Assembly (NCBI GenBank): GCA_025937895.1
Contig: JAICQL010000061.1
Location: forward strand, 1-36,365
Origin: Polyangiaceae bacterium
GTDB taxonomy: Bacteria > Myxococcota_A > Polyangia > Polyangiales > Polyangiaceae
Direction: 5' to 3'
DNA length: 36,365 nt
Shown: positions 22,685 through 30,858 of the stretch, one piece after another
How the letters are laid out: every line of letters begins with the position of its first letter
Position numbering within the stretch: the first letter of the stretch is position 1
Made by a program: the position numbers and the translations under genes
The notes under the pieces: generated by a model
The model's database searches: none
What the model saw: the letters and a program-made list of their open reading frames with translations, nothing else
Told to the model about the DNA's origin: nothing

Positions 22685-24411
22685 CTGCAGCCGAGTTCGA
22701 GTCTCGCCTGGAGGCTGCCGCGGAGCTGGCCGTGCAGATCGCCTCCGGTGATCTGCAGGCACGCCTGCCGCTCACAGGTGAGGGGGATCACATCGACGCA
22801 GTGGTGGCGGCCTTGAACATGCTGGCGGAGGAGCTGCAGCACGAGCGCAGCAGTCGCCGGCGCGCGGAAGAGTTGCTGCAAGACGAGCTGGACGGCTACG
22901 AGCACGCGCCCGCCTTGTTCTGCTCGTTCGACGCGCAGAGCCTGACCGTGGAGAAGTGCAATCAGACGCTCGCGGCGGCCCTGGGTTGCTCCAAGCCCGC
23001 AATCCTGGGGCGGTCCGTGCTCGCTCTGTATGCCGAGGATCAGCGCGGCTCGGCGGAGCGTACCTTGCGCAAGCTGGCGCCCGGCGCTTCGCTGGAGCTG
23101 GGAGACTGGGAGCTGCTGCAGGCAGACGGCAGCCGCCTCATGGTCAGCGGCAGCGCGACGTTTGTGCGTGGCGCAGACGCGCGCGAGCGCGTGCGCATCG
23201 TGTGGCGCGACGTGACCAAGGAGCGCAGCCTGGAGGCACAGCTGCTGGAGACGCAAAAGCTGGAGGCCATCGGCAGGCTGTGCGGGGGCGTGGCGCACGA
23301 CTTCAACAACATCCTGGCGGTGATCTCCGGTGCGGCCAGCTTGACGCGCGACCTGCTGGCAGAGCAGCACCTGGATCAGGAAGACATGGTGCTGGTGCAG
23401 CAGGCGGTCGACCGCGGTGCGGCGCTGGTCAATGATCTGCTGGCGTTCTCGCGCCGTCAGGTGGTCAAGCCCGTGGCCACCAACGTGCGGGCGATCACGG
23501 ACGAGGCGGCGCGCATGGTCAGCCGCCTGGTGGGCACGCAGATCCAGGTACTGACCGACATCGAGGACGCTGCGCTGACGGTCGTGATCGATCCCTCGCA
23601 GCTGTCGCAGGTGCTGATCAACCTGGCCATCAACGCGCGCGACGCCATGCCCGGCGGCGGCACGCTGCGGCTGAGCGCGCGGCGGGCCGAGGTGCGCCGC
23701 ACGGCAGCCGGCCACTCCTCGCCACCGTTACCCGAGCGAGTGCAGCTCGCGCCGGGCGCGTATGTGTTGATCGAGGTGTCCGACACCGGCAGCGGCATGT
23801 CCCCCGGCGTGCTGGCCCGCGCCTTCGAGCCATTTTTCACGACCAAGCCCGTGGGCAGTGGCTCGGGTCTCGGCCTGTCGATGTGTTACGGCATCATCCA
23901 GCAAGCTGGCGGGCGCATCGGCATCGAGTCGCAGCAGGGCAGGGGCACGACCGTCTATGTGTACTTGCCCCGCAGCGGGCGCTCCACCCGGCCGCCGGCA
24001 GACCTGGAGCAGCCGAGCAAGGCCGGCGGTAACCGTGAGACGCTGTTGCTCGTGGAGGACGAGCTGGCGGTGTGCAACGTGACCCGGCGTATTCTCGAGC
24101 GCGCCGGCTACCGCGTGCTCATCGCGGACAACGGCGCGGCGGCGCTGGATGTCGTGACGCGCTGCGAAGGGCAGATCGCGCTGGTGGTCACTGACATTTC
24201 GATGCCAGGGATGGGGGGGCAGGAGCTGGGGGCCGAGCTACGGCAGCGCTGGCCACGGCTCGAGGTGCTCTATCTCTCGGGCTACTCACCGCAGTCCCTG
24301 GGCGATGACGTGAGCGGTGAGAAGGTGGCGTTTCTGGGCAAGCCATTCACCAGCAAGGCCTTGCTCGACAAAATCCGCAGTGTGCTGGAGCGCTCGGGGG
24401 GAAGGGCCTAG
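22681..24411 (+). CDS. Soluble hybrid histidine kinase (HAMP-PAS-HisKA-HATPase-REC)
   Basis: 576 residues, no membrane segment. Residues about 11-55 look like a HAMP domain lacking its usual preceding helix (AVQIASGDLQARLPL, DAVVAALNMLAEEL). A PAS domain covers about 72-180. The dimerisation/phosphoacceptor helix has His206 in GGVAHDFNNIL. The ATPase domain has the N box INLAINARDAMPGGG, G1 SDTGSGM at 367-373 and G2 GSGSGLGLS. A receiver at about 453-572 has Glu459/Asp460, phosphoacceptor Asp505 in VVTDISMPG, Ser533 and Lys554 in GKPF. All catalytic residues are intact. The signal is probably cytoplasmic through PAS, and the output is unknown since no DNA-binding regulator is adjacent. It overlaps the STAS-like gene by 4 bp. 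Confidence 0.95.
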   Translation: MTAAEFESRLEAAAELAVQIASGDLQARLPLTGEGDHIDAVVAALNMLAEELQHERSSRRRAEELLQDELDGYEHAPALFCSFDAQSLTVEKCNQTLAAALGCSKPAILGRSVLALYAEDQRGSAERTLRKLAPGASLELGDWELLQADGSRLMVSGSATFVRGADARERVRIVWRDVTKERSLEAQLLETQKLEAIGRLCGGVAHDFNNILAVISGAASLTRDLLAEQHLDQEDMVLVQQAVDRGAALVNDLLAFSRRQVVKPVATNVRAITDEAARMVSRLVGTQIQVLTDIEDAALTVVIDPSQLSQVLINLAINARDAMPGGGTLRLSARRAEVRRTAAGHSSPPLPERVQLAPGAYVLIEVSDTGSGMSPGVLARAFEPFFTTKPVGSGSGLGLSMCYGIIQQAGGRIGIESQQGRGTTVYVYLPRSGRSTRPPADLEQPSKAGGNRETLLLVEDELAVCNVTRRILERAGYRVLIADNGAAALDVVTRCEGQIALVVTDISMPGMGGQELGAELRQRWPRLEVLYLSGYSPQSLGDDVSGEKVAFLGKPFTSKALLDKIRSVLERSGGRA

Positions 24412-24435
24412 CCCGGCTCCTGAGCGGGCCAGCTG

Positions 24436-24459
24436 CGGCGGCGCAGGCCGGCGCCGCCG
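24436..24459. terminator. 9-bp GC hairpin between convergent genes
   Basis: Arms 24436-24444 (CGGCGGCGC) and 24451-24459 pair around a 6-nt loop, in the 90-bp gap between the histidine kinase and DoxX-like stops. There is no T run; it may act on both strands. Confidence 0.4.
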
Positions 24460-24501
24460 TTCGCGAGGGTGGAGCGCGCCTGGTGCGCGAGCATCGCGGC
24501 C

Positions 24502-24951
24502 TCAAGCCGCTGGCAGCGCTCGCCGCATGAAAAGCGGAGCAAACGCCGCGCGGTAGGCCCAGGCCAGGTACAGCTCCGCCAGCAGCAACACCAGCGCCAG
24601 GGTCACGTCACCCGGCGTGAGGAAGACGTGGAAGGCCACGATATTGAGCAAGACGGGGGCCAGGATGATCAGCGCCAGCGGCACGAAGCAGTTGGCGAGC
24701 AGCAGTGCGCCTGCCAGCGCCTCCGTGCCCTTGATCAGCGGGAACATGTAGCCGGTGCCCTGCATGGCCATGCCGAGCGCCTCGGCCGCGGCGGGCATGG
24801 GGGTCGAGGGCGGCGGGATCAGGTTCAATAGCCCGGTCAGCCCAGCGGCGAAGAAGACCAGCCCCAGCGCGTAGCGGGCCCCGGTGGCCACATGGCGGCC
24901 GGCGCGGGGAAACGTGCTGGAGAGCGGAGCGGTGATGGTGCTGGTGGTCAT
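24502..24951 (-). CDS. DoxX-like small membrane protein
   Basis: 149 residues with four hydrophobic helices (YALGLVFFAAGLTGLLNLI, GTGYMFPLIKGTEALAGALLL, VPLALIILAPVLLNIVAFHVF, LALVLLLAELYLAWAYRA). The order and the motifs 'GLxFFxxGLxGL' and 'KGxExxxGxLLL' fit the DoxX/DoxX-like family, linked in various bacteria to quinone-related or thiol-oxidative stress functions that are not settled. The ATG has GAGGA about 9 nt upstream. It lies 166 bp after the carbonic anhydrase gene on the same strand; co-transcription is possible but not shown. The role here is unknown. Confidence 0.7.
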   Translation of the reverse strand: MTTSTITAPLSSTFPRAGRHVATGARYALGLVFFAAGLTGLLNLIPPPSTPMPAAAEALGMAMQGTGYMFPLIKGTEALAGALLLANCFVPLALIILAPVLLNIVAFHVFLTPGDVTLALVLLLAELYLAWAYRAAFAPLFMRRALPAA

Positions 24952-25117
24952 GGCGTGTCCTCGTGTCCAGGGCCTCGGGCTCAGCGCTATCGGGCGCTGC
25001 CAGCCGGGCCTCTACAAACACGTCGATCCACACAGCGCCGGATCGACAGCGCCCTTGCGCTTTTTCTGGAGCAGGTTCTAGACCAGCGACTTCGCAGGGG
25101 TTTCCCCCCCCCAGGGG

Positions 25118-25750
25118 TCAGGCCCTGGGCACGCCGTCGAAGAAATCGACGACCCCGCTCGCCAGGTCATATTCGGCGCCGACGACGATCACCTTGCCAT
25201 CGTCCACCATGCGCTCCATGGCCGGAGAGCCATGCCGCAGGTGATTGGCGGCGGCGCGCACGTTGGCGCGCACGCATTGCTGGCGCAGCCGCACGGGGTC
25301 GCGCGCCAGCTCCGTGAGGGTCAGCGGCTCGATGGCGGGCCGCACCCGATCCACGATCGAGCGCAGCGGGTTCGGCTCGTCCTGGGGCCGGGCGATGGCC
25401 TCCAGGGTCGCCTCGATCGCACCGCAGCGCGTGTGCCCCATCAGCACCACCAGCGGGATGTCGAAGCGCTGCGCGGCAAACTCCACGCTGGCGATCTGCG
25501 AAGGGGCGACGATGTTGCCCGCGACGCGGATCACGAACAGATCACCCAGGCCCTGATCAAACACGATCTCGGCCGGAGCGCGCGAATCCGAGCAGCCGAG
25601 CACGATGGCGAAGGGTTGCTGCTGATCGGCCAGGTCTGCACGCCGTTGCTGCGAGAGCAGGGCATCGATGCCGCGCACGTTGGCGATGAAACGCTGGTTG
25701 CCTTCTCTCAGGCGGGTCAGGGCGGCCAGGGCTGCGGATTTGCTGCTCAC
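25118..25750 (-). CDS. Beta-class carbonic anhydrase
   Basis: 210 residues from the GTG at 25750; no other start lies before the conserved ALTRLREGNQRF. It interconverts carbon dioxide and bicarbonate in the cytoplasm. The zinc ligands are visible: Cys53 in GCSDSRAP with the Asp55-Arg57 dyad, and His106/Cys109 in MGHTRCGA. FDQGLGDLFVIRVAGN at 64-79 is typical, and the helical C-terminus ends in AEYDLASGVVDFF. Length and motifs are standard for the family. There is no signal peptide. It is divergent from the di-heme lipoprotein across a 683-bp gap. The usual roles are bicarbonate supply for carboxylases and pH balance. Confidence 0.95.
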   Translation of the reverse strand: MSSKSAALAALTRLREGNQRFIANVRGIDALLSQQRRADLADQQQPFAIVLGCSDSRAPAEIVFDQGLGDLFVIRVAGNIVAPSQIASVEFAAQRFDIPLVVLMGHTRCGAIEATLEAIARPQDEPNPLRSIVDRVRPAIEPLTLTELARDPVRLRQQCVRANVRAAANHLRHGSPAMERMVDDGKVIVVGAEYDLASGVVDFFDGVPRA

Positions 25751-26433
25751 GCGGCGGTTCTAGCCGCTGTGCTGGCCGCTGACGAGCCTGTCTTTTCGCT
25801 GCACGGCCGTGGCCTGTGCGTTTCATCGAAACCTGGTGGTCTCGAGCAGGGGCGCGAACGCCTCGAGTGCCGCCGCGTGGTCCCCGGCGTCGAGTTGGCT
25901 GCCCCGAGTGAGCACGACGGCTATCGCGCGCCGGAGCGCCGCCCCTGGCGCGCACCGCCTCGAGGGGCGGCGGCCTGGCAGGGTGCAGCTCGGGTGATGT
26001 CGGTGGAGCCGGGTGAGCTGCACACCTTTTTCGTACCGCTGTGGGCCGCTCCAGGGGTTACATGTAGTCAGAGTTGCACCGCTGCAATGACATTGGCGCA
26101 GCAGCGAAGCGGAGCGCTCGCGCGCAGGTGTTGCATCTTGCTTGCTGCGTCACGGCGGAATGCGGCCACGGGTGGAATCTGTATCGCTCGCTGCAGCACG
26201 CCGCTAAGTGCGGCGCCGCGCTGTGATTTTTCCGCAAGTGCCAGCCGCTTTCTCGGCCTTCGCGCAGCTGCCTTCGCTGACCAGCTTTGGAGGCCTGTCT
26301 ACACTTTGTCATCGAACACGATTCAATCGCTGTTCGCTTTGGGTCCCAGGTAGGGCGGGGTGATGCTTCCAGACCTCGGAGCAACACCCGGAGTCACTCG
26401 GGGACACTCTTACTCGTGCGACAAGGACCAGAG
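25751..26433. other. Long divergent intergenic region
   Basis: 683 bp between the carbonic anhydrase start (minus) and the di-heme lipoprotein start (plus). Short frames are open on both strands through 25800-26030, but none has a ribosome site or recognisable content. The part from about 26230 to 26400 is less GC-rich than the surroundings and includes TTGTCA at 26306-26311 as a possible -35, without a matching -10 at the right distance. Nothing else is identifiable. Confidence 0.5.
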
Positions 26434-28380
26434 ATGAATTTAATGGAGGACTCTGTGACGAAAGACTCTGTGACCAACAAGCGCGCGCTGCGCGCAATCA
26501 TCGGTTTCGGCGCCTGCGTGCTCGCTCTCGCGTGCGGCTCTGAAGACAGCCAGAATTCACCCACCCCGCCGCCGCAGGACATTCGTCCGCCCGCGGAGGA
26601 TCCGTGCGCGAACCCGCTGGCAGCCACGTGCCCGACGGCGCCGGTCAACCAGACCCCGCCCGTCGATAACAACGAGGGCAACAATGGGGGCGGCAACAAT
26701 GGCGGTGGCGGCGGCAACGACAGCAAGCCGCCGAGCGAGCAGGAGCTCGACCGCGCCGCCGTGGAGAACATTCTGCAGGCCAACTGCGGCTACTGCCACG
26801 GCCCTGCGCTGACACAGGCTCAGGCCAAGGCGGGCATGAACTTCATCGATGACATCGATGCGCTCGTGACGGCTGGCAAGATCATCCCGATGGACAGCGC
26901 CAACTCGCCGGTGGTGAAGCGGATGGTGCGCGGCGAGATGCCGCCGCCCGGCTCGGGTTACCAGCCGGTGACCGAAGCCGACGTCGACAAGGTCGCGGCC
27001 TTCATCGACAACCCGCGCTACTGGGACGTGCCGGACGCCAACTGCACGGATCAGGATCAGGTCGTCGACTTCGACCAGCTGTACCAGGACATCAACGATG
27101 ATCTGGGCGACGCGGACAACGACGATCAGGTCTTCTTCCGGTACATCTCACTGACCAACCGCTACACCGCGGGCGTGTGCGCCGATGGCGGGTTGGACCG
27201 TGACCGCCAGGGCATGATCAAGATGATGAACATGCTCTCGATCAAGGCCACCGTCGGCGAGGTTGTGCCGGTCAACGGTGATGACACCCTGTACCGCATC
27301 GATCTGCGCGACTTCGACTGGGATCGCTCGGTCGATGTCAACGGCCAGAACTTCGAGGACGTGTGGGAGGCGATCGCGCAGAACAACCCGTACGTGGTGG
27401 AGTTCTTCGGGGACGATGCCAACGACGCCAAGGACGACGCGCAGACGGCCTTCCCGGTCATGTTCGCCGACCAGATGATGGACGTGGCCGTGATCGGCAA
27501 CCTCTACTACTCGATCATCGGCGTCGACGTGAACGAGCCGCTGGGCACCTTCATCAGCAGCCTGGGCATCGACGTGGACGAGAACATCGCCGAAGAGGAG
27601 GCGATCCGCGCCGGTACCACCAAGTCGCGCATCTCTCGCCAGGATCGCCTGGTGGAGCGGCATGACATCGGCATCCGCGGTGGCGCGTACTGGCAGAGCT
27701 TCGACTTCGATGACAACGCCAACGACAGCATCTTCGAAGATCCGTTCGGCTTCACGCCGGGCGGTACGGAGGCGATCTTCACCCTGCCCAACGGCATGCT
27801 CGGCTACATCATCGCCGACGCGAACGACAACATCGTGGAGGACTCGGACATCCTGCTGGATACGAGCCAGAACAACTTCCGCGCCGTCACCGCCGTCTCC
27901 TGCTCCAACTGCCACGCCACCGGCTTCATCCCGGTCGTGGACGAGGTGCGCGACATCGCCGTGCGTAACGCCCGTGAGATCGGGCTGAACCGCGACGAGC
28001 TCGAGCAGCTGGAGGCCATCTACGTGTCGCCTGACGTCTTCGCGCGTCAGGTCAAGTCGGACTCCGAGACGTTCTATCAGCGTGCGCTGAGCCAGGCTGA
28101 GCTGCCCATCCAGGGCGGTGACCCGGTGGCAAACGTCTTCCTGCGCTTCGACCAGGATCTGGAGTTGCGTGACGTGGCGGGCGACCTGGGCGTGACGCCG
28201 GAGGATCTCGAGGACAACCTCGCCATCCTGAACCCGGTGCTCGCCGTGCTCGACAGCCCCAACGGCAGCATCGATCGCGACGACTTCACGGACGTGTTCG
28301 TGGAGAGCCTGTGCGAGATGACGAGCAACCTGGAGAACACGCCGGATCCGGCGATCTGCGACGCCCTGCTCGACAACTGA
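26434..28380 (+). CDS. Large lipoprotein with two c-type heme motifs
   Basis: 648 residues from the ATG at 26434 (AGGA 6 nt upstream); a GTG at 26455 with GGAGGA 4 nt upstream is an alternative. The signal peptide ends in VLALACGSED, so lipidation at that Cys is likely. A Pro/Asn/Gly-rich linker (about 40-100) precedes a cytochrome c-like domain with CGYCHG (Cys118, Cys121, His122) and a plausible axial Met169 in GEMPPPG. A second CxxCH, CSNCH (Cys490, Cys493, His494), lies 370 residues later. The acidic, Asp-rich region between them (for example DADNDDQVFFRYISLTN) has no domain I recognise. It is probably a periplasmic or surface electron-transfer protein. It is transcribed alone. Confidence 0.85.
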   Translation: MNLMEDSVTKDSVTNKRALRAIIGFGACVLALACGSEDSQNSPTPPPQDIRPPAEDPCANPLAATCPTAPVNQTPPVDNNEGNNGGGNNGGGGGNDSKPPSEQELDRAAVENILQANCGYCHGPALTQAQAKAGMNFIDDIDALVTAGKIIPMDSANSPVVKRMVRGEMPPPGSGYQPVTEADVDKVAAFIDNPRYWDVPDANCTDQDQVVDFDQLYQDINDDLGDADNDDQVFFRYISLTNRYTAGVCADGGLDRDRQGMIKMMNMLSIKATVGEVVPVNGDDTLYRIDLRDFDWDRSVDVNGQNFEDVWEAIAQNNPYVVEFFGDDANDAKDDAQTAFPVMFADQMMDVAVIGNLYYSIIGVDVNEPLGTFISSLGIDVDENIAEEEAIRAGTTKSRISRQDRLVERHDIGIRGGAYWQSFDFDDNANDSIFEDPFGFTPGGTEAIFTLPNGMLGYIIADANDNIVEDSDILLDTSQNNFRAVTAVSCSNCHATGFIPVVDEVRDIAVRNAREIGLNRDELEQLEAIYVSPDVFARQVKSDSETFYQRALSQAELPIQGGDPVANVFLRFDQDLELRDVAGDLGVTPEDLEDNLAILNPVLAVLDSPNGSIDRDDFTDVFVESLCEMTSNLENTPDPAICDALLDN

Positions 28381-28402
28381 GCGGGCGCTCGAGAGGAGAG
28401 CT

Positions 28403-28428
28403 GCGCGGGGTTAGAGGTACCCCCGCGC
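28403..28428 (+). terminator. 8-bp hairpin after di-heme lipoprotein gene
   Basis: GCGCGGGG (28403-28410) pairs with CCCCGCGC (28421-28428) around a 10-nt loop, 22 bp past the stop at 28380. It lacks a downstream T tract, so intrinsic termination would be weak. Confidence 0.4.
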
Positions 28429-28667
28429 GGCACCTCCTGCGCGGCGCTCGCCGCGGGGAGTAATGTCTTCACAGAGCTGGCCTGAGTGTAACGAGGGCTG
28501 GAGCACGAAGGTGCTCCGGCAAGCGGGCACCCTGAATCGCAAGGTTTGGGGTGCCTTAGCTTTGTCGCCCGCCGCGCCAGCCCGGGGCCCTACGAGTTCG
28601 TCGGCGGCAAGGGCGGTCACGATGGCAACCACGGCGGCGCCATCTTGCCGGAGTCCCTGCGCTGGCT

Positions 28668-28713
28668 CTGGCGGCACTGACGCCCTGGCGGCACTGACGC
28701 TGCCTGGCGGCAC
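28668..28713. repeat. Three short direct repeats
   Basis: CTGGCGGCACTGACG occurs at 28668-28682 and 28685-28699, and its first 10 bases again at 28704-28713. Periods are 17 and 19 bp, so this is not a coding-frame repeat. Confidence 0.8.
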
Positions 28714-28722
28714 AAAGGCAAG

Positions 28723-28790
28723 AACGCCGCTTCAGCTCCTCCTCGAGGCCCCGAAGGATTTACCTCGAGAGAGGGGAGTGAAGCGGCGTT
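28723..28790 (-). terminator. Long inverted repeat downstream of rpsD
   Basis: AACGCCGCTTCA (28723-28734) and TGAAGCGGCGTT (28779-28790) are perfect 12-bp arms. Inner arms CTCGAGG (28742-28748) and CCTCGAG (28763-28769) extend the stem with small bulges around a 14-nt loop. Read on the minus strand it begins about 75 nt past the rpsD stop and is followed by CTTGCCTTTG, weakly T-rich. It fits an rpsD terminator, though it is long for one. Confidence 0.5.
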
Positions 28791-28865
28791 CCGGCCTGGC
28801 AGGGGGCCCATTCTGGCGCCGCGGAGCGGCCGCCCGGGGACGAGCCCCCCCAGGCTTCTTCGATG

Positions 28866-29477
28866 TCAGATGCGCTGCGAGTAGAACTCGACCACCAGCT
28901 GCACGGCGACAGTGAACGGCACGGAGGCCGCGTCCGGCGGGGTCACCACCGTGGCGCTGCGCTCGGCCGCGTTCACGCTGAGCCAGCTGGTATCAAAGCC
29001 GCGGCCCGCCTGCACGGAGGCAGCGACGAAGGGCAGATCCTTGCTCTTCTGCCGCACTGCCACCACGTGGTTGGCGTGCACCCGGTAGCTGGGCACGTCC
29101 ACCTTCTTGCCGTTCACGGTGATGTGGCCGTGATTCACCAGCTGGCGCGCCGCCGGGATCGTGCGGGCAAAGCCTGCGCGGAAGACCACGTTATCGAGTC
29201 GGCTCTCCAGCAGCTCGAGCAGGCGTTCACCCGTCGGGCCCTTGGCTGCACGAGCGGCGATCATCATGCGGCGCAGCTGCTTCTCCGTCACGCCGTAGTT
29301 GCGGCAGAGCTTCTGCTTCTCGATCAGACGCAGGCCGTACTCCGACAGCTTGCGGCGAGCCTGGCCGTGCTGGCCCGGCGGAAAGGGACGGCGCTCGATG
29401 GCCTTGGCGGAAAGCCCCGGTAGTTGAACGCCCAGCGCTCGCATTGCCCGCACGCGCGGGCCCGTGTAACGACTCAT
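28866..29477 (-). CDS. rpsD: 30S ribosomal protein S4, zinc-ligand-free type
   Basis: 203 residues with GAGGA 6 nt before the ATG. S4 binds 16S rRNA early in 30S assembly. Signatures: MSRYTGPRVRAMRALG, RRPFPPGQHGQARRKLSEYGLRL, the S4 RNA-binding domain with LESRLDNVVFRAGFA and ARQLVNHGHITVNGKKVDVPSYRV, and the terminal VVEFYS. The N-terminal region has no Cys cluster, unlike the C+ type with two CxxC-like pairs, so it is a C- type S4. It stands alone, not in the usual rpsM-rpsK-rpsD-rpoA cluster. It may therefore be a second, zinc-independent copy; whether a C+ copy exists elsewhere cannot be seen here. Confidence 0.95.
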   Translation of the reverse strand: MSRYTGPRVRAMRALGVQLPGLSAKAIERRPFPPGQHGQARRKLSEYGLRLIEKQKLCRNYGVTEKQLRRMMIAARAAKGPTGERLLELLESRLDNVVFRAGFARTIPAARQLVNHGHITVNGKKVDVPSYRVHANHVVAVRQKSKDLPFVAASVQAGRGFDTSWLSVNAAERSATVVTPPDAASVPFTVAVQLVVEFYSQRI

Positions 29478-29719
29478 TTTTGTCCTCTTCGTCCGCGATG
29501 ATCACTGCTTCACCCGAGCGAGCTCGGGCCGTGATTCGCCTCTTCATCGTGCCGCTCCCCGTGGCTGCTAGCTTCTGGCTGATGCCCGGCGGGGCGCGGC
29601 AGATGGGCCGGGCAATCAGGGACAGCCGCTCTACCGGGTTCCGCCCCGGTCAGCAAGAGGGGCCGGGGAGATAGGGTACAAAAACCGTTCGGATGGCCGA
29701 ATTCGCGCCAGGCCAGCCT

Positions 29720-30769
29720 TCAGAACAGCTTCAGCTGAGCACCGGGCGCTGGCGCGGGCGCCGGCGGCGCAGCAGGGCGCCGGAACGTGCGTGTCTTTGG
29801 ATCCGGCAGCGCCTCGAAGCCGAGCCGGCGGCAGGTGGCCTCGAAGGTCTGGGTGAGGGCGTCGTAGTAGCGGCCCTCACCGCGCTGGCGCATGCCGAAG
29901 CGCGGATCATTCAGCTTGCCGCCGTGCATGGCGCGGATCAGCGAGAGCACGCGCTCGGCGCGCAGCGGCAACGTCTCGCGCAGACGCGCCTCGAACACCT
30001 CCGCCACGCTGCCCGGCAGCCGCACCGGCATCATCATCGCGGAGCGGGCGCCGGCCTCTCGCGCAGCCTCCAGGATGGGGATCATGTCGCGATCCGAGAG
30101 CCCCACGATCACCGGCGCCACGTGCACGATCACCGGCAAGCCGGCGGCGGCCAGGCGCCGGATGGTCTCGATGCGGCGGCGCGGGGTGGGCACATAGGGC
30201 TCGATTGCGCGCGCCACCTCGGCGTCCCAGAACGTCACTGACACCGAGATGCCCACCGAGGCCACGGCGTGCAGCTCTTGCAAGAGCTCGATGTCTCGCT
30301 CGATCAGCGTGCTCTTGGTGATGATGTGGACCGGGTTGCGATAGTCGCGGCAGACCATCAAGCAGCGGCGGGTCAGCTCGTAGCGTGCCTCCAGCGGCTG
30401 GTAACAATCCGTGTTGCCGCTGAACACCAGCAGCTCGCCCTGCCAGCTCTTGCGCTCGAAGGTCTGCGCCAGCAGCTCCGGCGCGTTCGGCTTCACCAGC
30501 AGGCGGCGCTCGAAATCCGTGCCACTGCCGAAGCCCCAGTATTCATGCGAGGGGCGGGCGTAGCAGTAGGCGCAGCCATGAGCGCAGCCCCGGTACGGAT
30601 TGAGGCTGTAGCGAAAGGACAGATCGGGGCTGTCGTTCGCCGAGACGATGTTCTTGGTGACGTCCTCGTAGATCTCGAGCCCCACTTCCGGCGCTTCTCC
30701 CGGGTCATACTCCACGTGGCCGGGCTGGAAGCGCTGGATGGGATTGGCGAGCGGCAGGCGCCGGAGCAT
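29720..30769 (-). CDS. PA0069-family radical SAM protein
   Basis: 349 residues. The ATG at 30769 is the first start after an in-frame TGA about 30 nt upstream; the AGGAG nearby is better spaced for an out-of-frame ATG at 30780, an oddity. The iron-sulphur cluster motif is CAHGCAYCY, with Cys62, Cys66 and Cys69 (C-x3-C-x2-C). LNPYRGC before it and the later LLVFSGNTDCYQPLEARYELTR and IITKSTLIERDIELL are typical of the PA0069/SplB-like group. Members use S-adenosylmethionine to start radical chemistry; they resemble spore photoproduct lyase but their substrate is not established. The C-terminus is Pro/Ala-rich ending in QLKLF, which resembles a beta-clamp-binding peptide. It lies upstream of rpsD on the same strand with a 242-bp gap. 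Confidence 0.88.
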   Translation of the reverse strand: MLRRLPLANPIQRFQPGHVEYDPGEAPEVGLEIYEDVTKNIVSANDSPDLSFRYSLNPYRGCAHGCAYCYARPSHEYWGFGSGTDFERRLLVKPNAPELLAQTFERKSWQGELLVFSGNTDCYQPLEARYELTRRCLMVCRDYRNPVHIITKSTLIERDIELLQELHAVASVGISVSVTFWDAEVARAIEPYVPTPRRRIETIRRLAAAGLPVIVHVAPVIVGLSDRDMIPILEAAREAGARSAMMMPVRLPGSVAEVFEARLRETLPLRAERVLSLIRAMHGGKLNDPRFGMRQRGEGRYYDALTQTFEATCRRLGFEALPDPKTRTFRRPAAPPAPAPAPGAQLKLF

Positions 30770-30858
30770 GCCGTAAGCATGGGGCTGATCTCCTGTTCAG
30801 TCCAGCCCCCGCTGCCGGTTGCCCGGAGCCTGGCTCGCAGCAGCGCCGGTAAATGGCG

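Larger units (their letters stand above)
28381..28865. other. Convergent intergenic region with hairpins and repeats
   Basis: 485 bp between the di-heme lipoprotein stop and the rpsD stop. It contains an 8-bp hairpin (28403-28410 with 28421-28428) just after the lipoprotein gene, three copies of CTGGCGGCAC(TGACG) at 28668, 28685 and 28704, and a long imperfect inverted repeat at 28723-28790. No credible coding frame was found. Confidence 0.6.

Noticed and set aside
22156..23715. 519-codon minus-strand frame opposite the STAS-like and histidine kinase genes
   Set aside because: The plus strand carries complete HisKA/HATPase/REC motifs; the reverse frame has no domain content.
25110..25129. 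CCCAGGG/CCCTGGG hairpin at the carbonic anhydrase stop
   Set aside because: The stem straddles the stop codon and is followed on the transcribed strand by a G run, not T, so it is not a convincing terminator.
25809..26023. Short frames on both strands between carbonic anhydrase and the di-heme lipoprotein
   Set aside because: None has a ribosome site or family resemblance. A gene remnant is possible but cannot be supported.
29600..29690. tRNA-like GGTAGAGC (minus strand) and a CCGGG-TTCCGC-CCCGG arm near rpsD
   Set aside because: The D-arm-like string and the T-arm-like hairpin lie on overlapping bases in opposite orientation, and no acceptor or anticodon stem can be formed.
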